The notes below the pieces were generated by a model, which had not been told where the DNA came from, made no database searches, and saw nothing but the letters and a program-made list of their open reading frames with translations. DNA of 61,324 nucleotides from Deltaproteobacteria bacterium (GTDB lineage: Bacteria; Desulfobacterota; Syntrophia; Syntrophales; UBA5619): assembly GCA_021372695.1 (NCBI GenBank), contig JAJFTY010000078.1:1-61324 (forward strand). Reading direction: 5' to 3'. The position numbers and the translations under genes are program-made. Within the stretch, counting starts at the first letter, position 1; each line of letters opens with the position of its first letter. This document shows positions 44,617 through 53,203 of this stretch, one piece after another.

Positions 44617-44783
44617 AATGAATACGCTATGATAAAGTATTGCAGATCAAATCCACCGGATTACGGGTCAGGAATCCGGCCATACGACAGAGAGAGAAAG
44701 ACAAATGCGATCAAAAAACAATATTCCCAGGGTGATACGGTTTATCTGTGTGCTCCAATTCAGACGTCTCCGATGATCTCTGA

Positions 44784-44948
44784 TCATTTCCACGTCGGTT
44801 TCGTCTCGTTCTGCACCGCTTGGAAATTGCGGAGGCCGCCGGTTCCTCCAGGGCCGCGGGGTCCATGAACTTGCGGGGTTGGGGTGGGGTCGGGCTGAAG
44901 CTCGGCCGGGGGCGCCATGTGGAGTTGATTCTTCATTTGCGTCGCCAT
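44784..44948 (-). pseudogene. Decayed 5' fragment of a parB-like gene
   Basis: Begins MATQMKNQLHMAPPAELQPDP, clearly related to the first residues of the ParB-like protein at 11.2 kb (MATYEKNQLYMVPLAEIQPDP), with the same GGAAAGGAGGAAC ribosome region. After about 20 codons a frame change occurs: the other frame would read RKFMDPAALEE, as in the intact gene. Similarity then ends. It is a truncated, frameshifted duplicate together with its leader repeat. Confidence 0.75.
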
Positions 44949-45062
44949 GATTCGTTCCTCCTTTCCAGAATGAAAGAACCCTGGTGAAGATGCGGCCGGT
45001 CGGCGCCGGGCTTTTGCCCTGCGCTGCGACCCGGAATCCGTCATCCGCTTCAGCCAGAAGGC

Positions 45063-45176
45063 CGCGGCGACAAAGAAATAGAGCGAGCAACCGCCTCTCC
45101 GGCAGCCATTCGCTAAAGATATCGGGTCAGTTTCCGTTGGGGACGATACTGAAAAGCCGGTGGGATTTCAAGAAAA
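45063..45176 (-). repeat. Dispersed leader repeat, copy 3 (upstream of the parB fragment)
   Basis: Same element as at 12131-12246 and 16338-16449, the most divergent copy. The plus-strand frame here has a TAG near the start of the shared part and reads KDIGSVSVGDDTEKPVGFQ. Its place relative to the parB fragment is the same as copy 1 relative to the intact gene. Confidence 0.65.
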
Positions 45177-45327
45177 AAAAAGTAGGAGTCTACACAGCGA
45201 CGCATGGTCCCCTTGTTGGAGCCAGTTTTCCCCGGCTGTCCAGAGCGAAGCCGCCCGGGAATTCGGCTTCAAGGATACGCGCACGGCCGTTTTGCGGAGT
45301 GGTGCGGGACGGCACTTTTGCCGCTTT

Positions 45328-45522
45328 TCAGGGTTCGATCACGACGGCGTTTGCGGGGCAGAGCGCGGCAGCCTCGCAGACCTTTCCCGCGAGCGCGGGT
45401 GGGATGGGATCCCGGGTGACCTTCGCCTTCTTGCTGCCTTCCAGAAAGCGAAACACTTCGGGGCATGTCTTGACACACTCGCCGGCCGTCCTGCATTTCG
45501 ATAGATCGATATGAGCCCTCAT
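45328..45522 (-). CDS. Small single-cluster ferredoxin
   Basis: A 64-aa ferredoxin of the one-cluster (3Fe-4S or 4Fe-4S) type. Cysteines: Cys10 and Cys16 in CRTAGECVKTCP plus Cys20, and CP near the C terminus (AALCPANAVVIEP). The arrangement resembles the short ferredoxins that often accompany cytochrome P450s or aldehyde oxidoreductases. The start is the ATG after GGAGAGG; an ATG five codons upstream is possible. No redox partner gene is adjacent. Confidence 0.82.
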   Translation of the reverse strand: MRAHIDLSKCRTAGECVKTCPEVFRFLEGSKKAKVTRDPIPPALAGKVCEAAALCPANAVVIEP

Positions 45523-45990
45523 AAACCTCTCCTTCATCGTCCCCGGTGCACGGTTTCAGACCGCGACCGTTTGTCTCATCCTATGGGCAAAGCGGTTCGG
45601 CGGCAACCCCGATCGATCGTCAGGATATTGGTAGGCCAAATCAGCGATACCGGGCCGGGGAGCGACCTGAGACCCGTTTCTCCGATCGTCATTCCCCGGA
45701 TTCCAGACAGGGGTGAAGGGAAAAGCGTTCATTCAATAACCGCAGCCGTGATCGGGGGATAAGATGGGGGGTAGCCTCGGGCCTGTCTGAAATATCCTGC
45801 ATCCTTTTCTCCGCTCCTCAGGCGCCTGCACAAACCGTTTGAAAATTAAAACAATTAATTAATGCGCTTAGCCCATGCTCGCCTTCTATGGAACATGCCT
45901 TGCAAAAGCCCGATTGTTTCAGCACCGAAGCAGGCGCAATGCCGGTGCCACCGGTACGGGGTGGTCGGTTTTCAACAGGAGGAGGAAGTG
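45523..45990. other. Intergenic region with repeat copy A
   Basis: About 470 bp between the ferredoxin and the small secreted protein gene. It holds repeat copy A and an AT-rich stretch (near 45845-45865, AAAATTAAAACAATTAATTAAT) that could carry the promoter of the plus-strand gene. No supported gene. Confidence 0.5.
45580..45645 (+). repeat. Dispersed intergenic repeat (GATTGGTAGGC family), copy A
   Basis: Shares about 65-75 bp with 56567-56635 (same strand) and with 50465-50530 (opposite strand): CTATGG.CA, CGGCGGCAAC, GATxGATxGT and ATTGGTAGGC in the same order. All three copies are intergenic. No open frame and no known element recognised. Confidence 0.65.
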
Positions 45991-46395
45991 ATGAAGGAAC
46001 AGCTGATTGCCCTGATGATCCTGTTCGGCGCCAGTGCGGCGCAGGCCGCAGACGTCGGCGTCTCCGTCAGTATCGGCCAGCCCGGCTTTTACGGCCGGAT
46101 CGATATCGGCGACGTTCCCCGCCCGGAGATCATCTATCGGGACCCGATCGTGATCGCTCCGCCGCACCGTCGCATGGGCGGAGAGCCGATCTATCTGCGC
46201 GTTCCCCCGGGCCACGAGAAGAAGTGGAGCAAGCACTGCGCGAAATACAACGCCTGCGGGAGGCCCGTCTATTTTGTGAAAGACCGCTGGTACAACGACG
46301 TCTACGTCCCCCGGCACCGGGCAGGCGGGCATCACGGCGAAGGCCATGACCGCGACAGGGGCGATGACCGGGGCCACGGCCACGGCAGGAATTAA
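45991..46395 (+). CDS. Small secreted protein of unknown function, His/Asp-rich tail
   Basis: A 134-aa protein with a signal peptide (cleavage near AAQA-ADVG, residue 18). The mature part is short: VSIGQPGFYGRIDIG, then IYLRVPPGHEKKWSKHC and CGRPVYFVKDRWYNDVYVP, two cysteines close together. It ends with a run of His, Gly, Asp and Arg (GHDRDRGDDRGHGHG), which may bind metal. Proteins of this pattern occur in many beta- and other proteobacteria without known function. The ATG follows AGGAGGAGG. Codon use is typical for the genome. Confidence 0.8.
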   Translation: MKEQLIALMILFGASAAQAADVGVSVSIGQPGFYGRIDIGDVPRPEIIYRDPIVIAPPHRRMGGEPIYLRVPPGHEKKWSKHCAKYNACGRPVYFVKDRWYNDVYVPRHRAGGHHGEGHDRDRGDDRGHGHGRN

Positions 46396-46468
46396 CCGTT
46401 TGTAGAAAGCCGCCCGTCCGCCGAGTTTCCCCCGCCCTCGAGTTTCCCCACCCTGCGCTCTTCATATT

Positions 46469-46492
46469 CCGGGGACGTGTTCCCGTCCCCGG
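46469..46492. repeat. GC-rich palindrome downstream of the small secreted protein gene
   Basis: CCGGGGACG and CGTCCCCGG form a 9-bp stem with a six-base loop. No T-run follows on either strand. The TTCCGGGGAC start resembles the ends of the element at 17419-17623, so it may be a related REP-like palindrome. Confidence 0.4.
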
Positions 46493-46649
46493 ACCAACAA
46501 CCCCCGGGTCCGCCATGGGGAATTCCTTCTGCAACTTCAACAAGCTCATCATTTGACGGCCATCGGGTTCGGTGGTTAGAATAGACGCGCCTGATCGGCG
46601 GCGGCCGGCGCAAGTCGGCTCGACTGCCGTGGAGGCCGGAGGAGGAGAG

Positions 46650-47681
46650 ATGGCGGAGAAGGAGATCAGAGTCCGGTACGCGGCACTGGTCGATGCGGTC
46701 AGTCGGGTGCTTGCGCGGGAAGGGGTGACCGAAGCTGTCCGCTGGGTCGAAGCGGACCTGATGGCCGAGGCCGATCTGCTGGGCGTCCCCTCGCACGGCG
46801 TGCGGATGCTGCCGGGCCTGGTCCAGGCCATCCGCGACGGACGATGCAATTCGGCACCGGAACTCACGATTCTGCGGGAGCGCGGCGCAATCTGCGTCTG
46901 CGATTGCGACCACGGGCCTGGGCGCCACACGGCCGTGCAGGCCATGTCTCATGCCATGGAGAGAGCCCGGCGCTTCGGAGTGGGCGTCTGCCTTGCCGTG
47001 AAGACCACCCATTGGGGCCGCGCGCATGCCTATGCCCGCCGGGCGGCAGAGGCCGGCATGATCGGACTGTGCACCACGAACGCGATCCCCAACATGCTCG
47101 CGTGGGGGTCGAGCCTTCCCCTGCTCGGCAACAATCCACTGGCGATTGCGGCGCCCCGCGGCGCAGGCCGGGAGCCCATCGTGCTCGACATGGCGATGAG
47201 CCAGGCGGCCGTGGGCAAGATCGGCACGTACCTGCGCGAGGGGAAACCGGTCCCTCCCGGCTGGGGCCTGGACGCCTCCGGCCGGCCGACGAGCGATGCA
47301 GCGGCCATCCTCGAGTGCGGAAAGCTTCTGCCCTTCGGTGATCACAAGGGCGCGGGACTGGCGTTCATGATGGAGCTCCTGACCGGCGTGCTTGCAGGCG
47401 CACCGCTTTCCCCGGAGATCGTGCAGAGCGATTCCAGCGGCCTGGACCGCGGCGCGACGAAGCTGTTTCTGGCGCTGGACATCGGGGCGTTCGTGGACCG
47501 GGAGAGATTCGGCCAGCGGGTGGAAGAGCTGATCGCGCTCATCCAGGCCATCGAGCCCGGGCTTTCGATCTCCCTGCCGGGAGAGCGGGGCGGGCGGACC
47601 CGAGAACGCTATCTGGCAGAGGGCATCCCGATCCATGCCGACATCATGGCATCGCTGCGGGCGATCGACTTCCCCCTGTGA
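46650..47681 (+). CDS. Ldh-family (malate/L-lactate/ureidoglycolate-type) NAD(P) oxidoreductase
   Basis: A 343-aa member of the Ldh/Mdh-2 family (PF02615), which oxidises 2-hydroxyacids or reduces imines using NAD(P) in a non-Rossmann fold. Family motifs: GVPSHGVRMLPGLVQAI (catalytic His), TTHWGRAHAYARRA, NAIPNMLAWG, GNNPLAIAAP and FGDHKGAGLAFMMELLTG. ATG at 46650 follows GGAGGAG. The substrate cannot be told from the sequence. It is convergent with the sugar dehydrogenase gene. Confidence 0.88.
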   Translation: MAEKEIRVRYAALVDAVSRVLAREGVTEAVRWVEADLMAEADLLGVPSHGVRMLPGLVQAIRDGRCNSAPELTILRERGAICVCDCDHGPGRHTAVQAMSHAMERARRFGVGVCLAVKTTHWGRAHAYARRAAEAGMIGLCTTNAIPNMLAWGSSLPLLGNNPLAIAAPRGAGREPIVLDMAMSQAAVGKIGTYLREGKPVPPGWGLDASGRPTSDAAAILECGKLLPFGDHKGAGLAFMMELLTGVLAGAPLSPEIVQSDSSGLDRGATKLFLALDIGAFVDRERFGQRVEELIALIQAIEPGLSISLPGERGGRTRERYLAEGIPIHADIMASLRAIDFPL

Positions 47682-47727
47682 AAGGATTCCCTGTCTCGGA
47701 AAAAGCTATTGAAAATGCGAGGCTGCC

Positions 47728-48954
47728 TCATGGAGCCGTGATCCGGAAGATCGAGCCGGTCAGGTAGTCGGCGACGTAGAGCTCTCCGGCCTCATCCTCG
47801 CCGAAGGTCGAGATGGCGAGCGCCGTGTCGATCAGGAGCTCCGTTTTGATCCCGGTTGCGGTCTGCCGCAGGCCCCAGATCCGGCCGCTGCAGAAATCGC
47901 CGTAGAAGTAGATCCCCTGGAGCGCGGCCGACGATCCCCGGTAGACGTACCCGCCGGCGATCGAACAATCGCCGCTGCCGTGCGGGTATTCGGCCACCGG
48001 AAGGGTCAGCCCCGTGCGGCTGCATACGGGCGTGAGGAAACAGCGGCTCCCTTCCATGATGTTCCAGCCGTAGTTGGCGCCGGCGCCGCTCCCCGCAGGC
48101 TGGAAGTCGACCTCCTCCACCGCCGCCTCTCCCACATCGGCCAGGTAGAAGTCGCCGGTCTGGCGGTCGAAGGAGAAGCGCCAGGGGTTGCGCAGCCCAT
48201 AGGCCCATATCTCGTCTCCGAAGGGGTTGCCGAGGGGAATGGCATACGGAACGGCGCCGGAGAGGACATCGATGCGCAGAACCTTGCCGAGGAGCGAGGC
48301 GAGGCTCTGCGCGTTGCCCAGGGGATCTCCGACGCTGCCGCCGTCGCCCGTGCCGATGTAGAGGAAACCGTCGGGACCAAAGGCGAGTTGGCCGCCGTTA
48401 TGGTTGGTGAAGGGCTGGACGATGGTGAGCAACTCCTGGCGGGAGAGTGGGTCGGCAACATTGGCGTTGGCTGTGAGACCGTACCGGGCAACGATCGTGT
48501 TGCCGACGCCGGTCCGGTCGGTGTAGTTGACATAGAATTCGCCGCGGGTGCTGTAGCCCGGGGGAAAGGCCAGCCCCAGCAGCCCCTGCTCGCCCACGGC
48601 GGCGGTAACCAGGCTCGAAATGTCCAGAAAGGGGACGGCTTTGATGAAATTGTTCTGAAAGATCCGGATGCGTCCTCCCTGTTCCACGATGAAGAGCCGG
48701 CCGCTCCCGTCCCCCGCATGGGTTATCCCCACCGGCTGAACAAAACCGGCGGCAACGGGCCTGAGAGATATGGTTGGGGGAAAAGAGGTGGAGGTGGAGG
48801 TGGAGGTGGTCTCGACGGAAACCTGGCCGCACGCAGCAAGCAGAAGGAGCAGGAAGAAGGTTCCGGCCGCCCGCAGGGTGGCGGAGATGCCCTGTACGGC
48901 AGAGCCCTCCGCTGCATCGAGCCGTTTCCTGTGAATCGACTTTCCCATGCCCAT
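47728..48954 (-). CDS. PQQ-dependent sugar dehydrogenase-type (GSDH family) lipoprotein
   Basis: A 408-aa lipoprotein of the glucose/sorbosone dehydrogenase family (PF07995). A lipoprotein signal ends LLLAACGQ, followed by a low-complexity TSTSTS linker. Beta-propeller motifs: VQPVGITHAGDGSGRLFIVEQGG, GEQGLLGLAFPPG, HNGGQLAFGPDGFLYIGTGDGG, AYGLRNPWRFSFD and LADVGEAAVEEVDF. These match soluble aldose dehydrogenases (about 370-400 aa). No PQQ synthesis genes are in the window. The start is one of two nearby ATGs (48954 or 48948) after AAGGCG. Confidence 0.85.
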   Translation of the reverse strand: MGMGKSIHRKRLDAAEGSAVQGISATLRAAGTFFLLLLLAACGQVSVETTSTSTSTSFPPTISLRPVAAGFVQPVGITHAGDGSGRLFIVEQGGRIRIFQNNFIKAVPFLDISSLVTAAVGEQGLLGLAFPPGYSTRGEFYVNYTDRTGVGNTIVARYGLTANANVADPLSRQELLTIVQPFTNHNGGQLAFGPDGFLYIGTGDGGSVGDPLGNAQSLASLLGKVLRIDVLSGAVPYAIPLGNPFGDEIWAYGLRNPWRFSFDRQTGDFYLADVGEAAVEEVDFQPAGSGAGANYGWNIMEGSRCFLTPVCSRTGLTLPVAEYPHGSGDCSIAGGYVYRGSSAALQGIYFYGDFCSGRIWGLRQTATGIKTELLIDTALAISTFGEDEAGELYVADYLTGSIFRITAP

Positions 48955-49113
48955 ACCATCGCCTTTTCGCCGGACAAAACAAGAGTAAGAAAATGGAAGC
49001 AAAATGGTAATTGAAATCTCTCACTTTTCTGGGGCCGCCCAATTGACTTCTGCCGATAATGCAGTATCCTGATCGCGGAACGGCACGATCGGCACGACCA
49101 CGGGGGATGAAAC

Positions 49114-50439
49114 ATGGAAGGGAGGATCGTCCAGAAGTTATCTCGCATGTGGAAACCCAGGTTTATCCTGCCGATATCGATTACCCTGATCTCCCTTCTG
49201 CTGATCTACTATTTCGTCCGGCCCATACCGCCCGATACCCTGAATATGACTACCGGGATGGAGGGCGGGTCGTTTGTCGTCTTCGCCGAACAATACCGGC
49301 AGATCCTGGCCCGCGACGGGATCCGGGTCAACCTCGTTCCGTCGTCGGGGATGGTGGAGAACCTGCGGCTTCTGGGCCACGATTCCCACGGGGTCGATGC
49401 ATCTTTCGTCCAGGGGGTGATCGACAAGAAGGCGGCCGCGAAGAATCTGATGTCGCTCGGCAGCCTCACCTACACCCCCCTGTGGGTCTTCTACCGGGGC
49501 GAGGAAATCCTCGACGACCTGTCGCAGCTGAGAGGCAAGCGGATCGCCGTCGGCCCCAAAGGAAGCGGCATCCAGAAGCTCTCCCTGAACCTGCTCAAGG
49601 CCGCCCATGCGGCCGATCGCCCCACGATCCTGTATGAATACTCCTATAGTGCCGCCATGGAGGCGATCCTGGCGGGCCGGACCGATGCGGTCATGGTGCT
49701 CGGCTCGGCCGACAGCCAGGTCGTGACGAAGCTGCTCCACACGAACGGGATCAGACTGATGAACTTCAGCCAGGCCGAGGCCTACACACGGCTTTTCCCG
49801 GTCCTGTCGCACGTGGTTCTTCCGCGAGGGGTTCTGAGCCTGGAGAAGCGGTTGCCCCCTTCGGACGTCCACCTGCTTTCCCCGACGGCAAACCTCATCG
49901 TCCGCAAAGGTCTGCACCCCGCCCTGGTGTACCTGCTCCTGGAGGCTTCGGTCGAGATCCACAGCGGCGCAGGCTGGGTTCACAAGGCGGGAGAATTCCC
50001 CTCGCTCAACAAGCAGGACTACCCGGTGAGCGAGCAGGCCGAGCGGTATTACCGGTCGGGCGGCTCGTCGCTCTACCACTACCTTCCCTTCTGGGCGGCC
50101 ACGTTCATCGACCGGATGATCCTGGTTCTGATTCCCCTGGGAATCCTGCTGTTCCCCGTCATCGGCGTCCTGCCGCGGATCTACACCTGGCGGAACCGGT
50201 CGAAGTACTACCGCTGGTACCGGGAGCTGAGCAATATCGAAAGAGAATTATTGGAATATGGACGACCGGAATCGCTCGGGCGCTTTCAGGAAAATCTCGA
50301 CCGTATTGAAAAAGCCGTCGGCGACATCCGCGTCTCCGTCGGTTTTTACGACCAGGTCTTCACGCTGAAAGAACATATCCAGATGGTCAGACAGAAACTG
50401 TTCCGCCTGAAGAGTGAATCGCCGGAAAAGCTCGACTGA
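49114..50439 (+). CDS. TAXI-family TRAP solute-binding protein with membrane anchors
   Basis: A 441-aa protein. A membrane helix near residues 17-35 is followed by a TAXI-type binding domain (TTGMEGGSFVVFAEQY, GKRIAVGPKGSGIQKLSLNLL, ILAGRTDAVMVLG). A second helix pair near 325-350 and a C-terminal helical, coiled-coil-like part (RELSNIERELLEYGR, residues 370-435) put a domain on the other side of the membrane. No TRAP permease is adjacent, so it may act as a sensor or a tethered binding protein. The ATG at 49114 follows GGGGGATGAA. Confidence 0.82.
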   Translation: MEGRIVQKLSRMWKPRFILPISITLISLLLIYYFVRPIPPDTLNMTTGMEGGSFVVFAEQYRQILARDGIRVNLVPSSGMVENLRLLGHDSHGVDASFVQGVIDKKAAAKNLMSLGSLTYTPLWVFYRGEEILDDLSQLRGKRIAVGPKGSGIQKLSLNLLKAAHAADRPTILYEYSYSAAMEAILAGRTDAVMVLGSADSQVVTKLLHTNGIRLMNFSQAEAYTRLFPVLSHVVLPRGVLSLEKRLPPSDVHLLSPTANLIVRKGLHPALVYLLLEASVEIHSGAGWVHKAGEFPSLNKQDYPVSEQAERYYRSGGSSLYHYLPFWAATFIDRMILVLIPLGILLFPVIGVLPRIYTWRNRSKYYRWYRELSNIERELLEYGRPESLGRFQENLDRIEKAVGDIRVSVGFYDQVFTLKEHIQMVRQKLFRLKSESPEKLD

Positions 50440-50464
50440 TTCTTCGGTTTCCCGGTCCGTTCGT

Positions 50465-50530
50465 CAGGGACGGCCTACCAATTCCCCCACAGTCAATCCG
50501 TGTTGTGCCCCATCCGATCCGGCCATACAA
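50465..50530 (-). repeat. Dispersed intergenic repeat, copy B (reverse orientation)
   Basis: The minus strand reads TATGG...GGCAC...GATTGACTGTGGGGGAATTGGTAGGC, matching copies A (45580) and C (56567). It lies between the TAXI gene and the first Ku gene. Confidence 0.6.
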
Positions 50531-50634
50531 TCCTTGTCGATCAACGGCAGGGACGAAGAAATCGCGGGAACATGCACCCTCGCGGGTTGCGCGGAAAAGA
50601 GTGTGCATCACGTTGAACGGAGGCTTGGGATTCC

Positions 50635-51405
50635 ATGGCGGGCAGGGTGATCTGGAAGGGAAACATCCGTTTCGGGGGGATCGACGTGCCGGTGAAGCTG
50701 CACACCGCGGTGAAGGAAGAGCGGATCCAGTTCCACCTCCTGCACCGGCGCGACCACGTCAAGCTCCAGCAGCAGATGATCTGCGCCCATGAGAAGGTGC
50801 CGGTGCCCGCCGAAGAGCAGACCCGGGGATTCGAGATCGAGGCAGGAAGATACCTTCTCGTCGACCCGGCCGAACTCGAAGAGACGGAACCGGAAGAGAG
50901 CCGGTCGATCGAGGTCCATGAGTTCGTGAAATCGGCAGAGATCGACCCGATCTTCTGGGAGCGGACCTACGCCCTGGAGCCCGACGCTCACGAAAAGGGG
51001 TACAATGCGCTCGTCGCGGCGATGGCGGAGATGGGGGTGGAGGGCATCTGCACCTGGACGATGCGGAAGAGATCCTACCTCGGGGCCCTGCAGATCAGGG
51101 GCAGGGTTCTCCGGCTGAAGACCCTGCGCCATGCCGATGAGGTGATCCCGGCCGTCTCCCTCGAACTGCCGGAGATCGCCCTCTCCGAAAAGGAGCTCGC
51201 GATCGGAAGCGAGCTCATCAACCAGTTGACGGCCCCCTTCCAGCCGGAAAAATTCGAAGACGAACACCAGAAGAAGCTGCGGCAGCTCATCGATCGGAAG
51301 GCGCGCGGAGAGAAGATCGTCATCCTGCGCCCCCGGCGCCTGAAACCCACATCATCGGACAAACTGCTCGAGGCGCTCCAAGCGAGCCTCAAGAAGGTGG
51401 CCTAG
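50635..51405 (+). CDS. ku: Ku protein, NHEJ (first copy)
   Basis: A 256-aa bacterial Ku homodimer subunit, which binds DNA ends and recruits LigD in non-homologous end joining. VIWKGNIRFGGIDVPVKL at the N terminus, HLLHRRDHVKLQQQMIC, GFEIEAGRYLLVDPAEL and VEGICTWTMRKRSYLGAL are family features; the C terminus is lysine-rich. Length is normal. First gene of a plus-strand operon; its stop codon is followed directly by the start of the second Ku. Confidence 0.94.
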   Translation: MAGRVIWKGNIRFGGIDVPVKLHTAVKEERIQFHLLHRRDHVKLQQQMICAHEKVPVPAEEQTRGFEIEAGRYLLVDPAELEETEPEESRSIEVHEFVKSAEIDPIFWERTYALEPDAHEKGYNALVAAMAEMGVEGICTWTMRKRSYLGALQIRGRVLRLKTLRHADEVIPAVSLELPEIALSEKELAIGSELINQLTAPFQPEKFEDEHQKKLRQLIDRKARGEKIVILRPRRLKPTSSDKLLEALQASLKKVA

Positions 51406-52254
51406 ATGAAGAATCCCCGATCCGTCCGGACCCCGCCCCGGCTGCCTGCGGCCGGCCGTCAGGAAGCGGCCGGCCCAGCCATCTGGAACGGGACGATCAG
51501 CTTCAGCCTGGTGGCGATTCCCGTCCATCTCGTCAGGGCCGTCGAACCCGGCAGGGTCTCGTTCCGCCTGCTCCACAAGACCGATTACTCCCCCCTCCTG
51601 CGGAGGATGGTCTGCCCGAAGGAGGGGAAGGTGGTCCCTCCCGAAGAGATCATCCGGGGATACGAGATCGGGGAGGACAAGTACATCCTGGTCACGGACG
51701 AAGAGCTCGAATCGGTCTCGCCCGAACGGAGCCGGACGATCGAGATCGTCGAATTCGTCGACTTGGCGGAGGTCGATCCGCTCTATTTCGACCACCCCTA
51801 CTACCTCGTTCCCGCCAAGGGAGGCGAAAAAGCCTACCGGCTCCTGGTCGAGGTGATGCGCCGGACCCGCAAGGCGGGAATCGCCAAGTTCGTGCTGGGC
51901 GAGCGGGAGTATCTCGTGGCGGTCAGGAGCACGGCTGGAGTCCTCTCTCTCGTCACCCTCCATTACCGCGAAGAGGTCCTCTCCGATGACGAGATCGCCC
52001 CCTCGCAGGAGACCGTCGATCCCGGAGAGAAGAGCCGCATCCGGAAAGTCATCGGGAAGATGGCGTCGGGCTTCGATCCGGACAAGTATGCGGACGAACG
52101 CCGCCAGAAGATCCTCAAGCTTCTGAAGAGGAAGGAGAAGGGTCAGGCGCTGGTGGAGGCCCCCAAGGTCGAGGAGGAGGAGGGAGAGGGTCTCGTCGAC
52201 CTGGTCGCGGCCCTGGAGGAGAGCATGCGGAAGGTGAAAGGGGGCCGGTCGTGA
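51406..52254 (+). CDS. ku: Ku protein, NHEJ (second copy)
   Basis: A 282-aa Ku paralogue, only moderately similar to the first: AIWNGTISFSLVAIPVHL, RLLHKTDYSPLLRRMVC, GYEIGEDKYILVTDEEL, KAGIAKFVLGEREYLVAV. The N terminus has about 20 extra residues and the C terminus an acidic then basic tail (EEEEGEGLVDL...MRKVKGG). Its ATG follows the first Ku stop with no gap and its TGA overlaps the GTG start of the next gene. The two may form a heterodimer or act under different conditions, as in rhizobia and Streptomyces with several Ku genes. Confidence 0.92.
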   Translation: MKNPRSVRTPPRLPAAGRQEAAGPAIWNGTISFSLVAIPVHLVRAVEPGRVSFRLLHKTDYSPLLRRMVCPKEGKVVPPEEIIRGYEIGEDKYILVTDEELESVSPERSRTIEIVEFVDLAEVDPLYFDHPYYLVPAKGGEKAYRLLVEVMRRTRKAGIAKFVLGEREYLVAVRSTAGVLSLVTLHYREEVLSDDEIAPSQETVDPGEKSRIRKVIGKMASGFDPDKYADERRQKILKLLKRKEKGQALVEAPKVEEEEGEGLVDLVAALEESMRKVKGGRS

Positions 52255-53159
52255 AGCAGATCGCCGAAGTGGCCGGCCGGCGCCTTTCCCTGTCGAACCT
52301 GGAGAAGGAGCTCTATCCTGCCTACGGTTTCACAAAGGCGCAGGTTCTCGAATACTACCGCCGGATCTCCCCGTTCATCCTGCCCCATCTGAAGGGCCGG
52401 GCGCTGACGCTCAAGCGCTACCCCAACGGCGTCGGTGCAGAGTATTTCTTCGAGAAGCGCTGCCCCTCCCATCGCCCCCCCTGGGTAACCACCGCGGAAA
52501 TCCCCCAGCACGACGGGGAGCAGATGACCGTCTGCCTGGTCAACGATCTCAATACGCTCATCTGGGTCGAAAACCTGGCCTCCCTCGAACTGCACATCCC
52601 CCTGGCGCGGGCCAACGCTCCGGGAAGGCCCGATTCGGTGGTCTTCGACCTGGACCCGGGCGAACCGGCGGGTCTCCGCGATTGCGCCCGCGTCGCGTTG
52701 ATCCTCCGGGGACTCCTGGAGCCGCTCGGGCTCAAGGGCTTTGCCAAGAGCTCCGGGCAGAAAGGGCTCCACGTCTACATTCCGTTGAACGGCCGGGAAT
52801 CGACCTTCGAAGATACGAAGAGATTTTCGAAATCGGTGGCCGAGGTCCTGCAGCGCAACTATCCGGATCTGGTGACGGCGAGAATGGTGAAGGTGGAGCG
52901 GAAGGGGAAGGTTTTCATCAACTGGTCCCAGAACGACCCCTCGAAGACCATGGTTTCGGTCTATTCCCTCCGGGCGCGGGAGAAGCCGTTCGTCTCCTTT
53001 CCCGTTTCCTGGGAAGAGTTGGAGAAACTGGAGGCGGCCGGCCGGGGAGATCCGGACAAGGTGCTCGTTCTGGCGCCGGAGGCCATGAGCCGGCTGGAAA
53101 AGGCAGGTGACCTCTTTCGGGAGGTTCTCGTCATGAAGCAGAAGCTTCCCTATTTGTGA
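52251..53159 (+). CDS. ligD: LigD polymerase (AEP-type primase-polymerase) domain protein
   Basis: A 302-aa stand-alone LigD polymerase domain, an archaeo-eukaryotic primase-type enzyme that fills gaps, often with ribonucleotides, during end joining. Motif I FDLDPG gives the metal ligands Asp133 and Asp135, FAKSSGQKGLHVYIPL is motif II, and INWSQNDPSKTMVSVYSLR is the C-terminal part. In most bacteria this domain is fused to the ligase; here it is a separate gene beginning with a GTG that overlaps the Ku stop (GTGA). Confidence 0.92.
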   Translation: MKQIAEVAGRRLSLSNLEKELYPAYGFTKAQVLEYYRRISPFILPHLKGRALTLKRYPNGVGAEYFFEKRCPSHRPPWVTTAEIPQHDGEQMTVCLVNDLNTLIWVENLASLELHIPLARANAPGRPDSVVFDLDPGEPAGLRDCARVALILRGLLEPLGLKGFAKSSGQKGLHVYIPLNGRESTFEDTKRFSKSVAEVLQRNYPDLVTARMVKVERKGKVFINWSQNDPSKTMVSVYSLRAREKPFVSFPVSWEELEKLEAAGRGDPDKVLVLAPEAMSRLEKAGDLFREVLVMKQKLPYL

Positions 53160-53203
53160 CCGGAGGGATTCGCTTTCCAACACAAACTTGAAACGAAGGA
53201 TCC

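Noticed and set aside
46469..46492. Palindrome as a Rho-independent terminator
   Set aside because: The stem is strong but no T-run follows on either strand.
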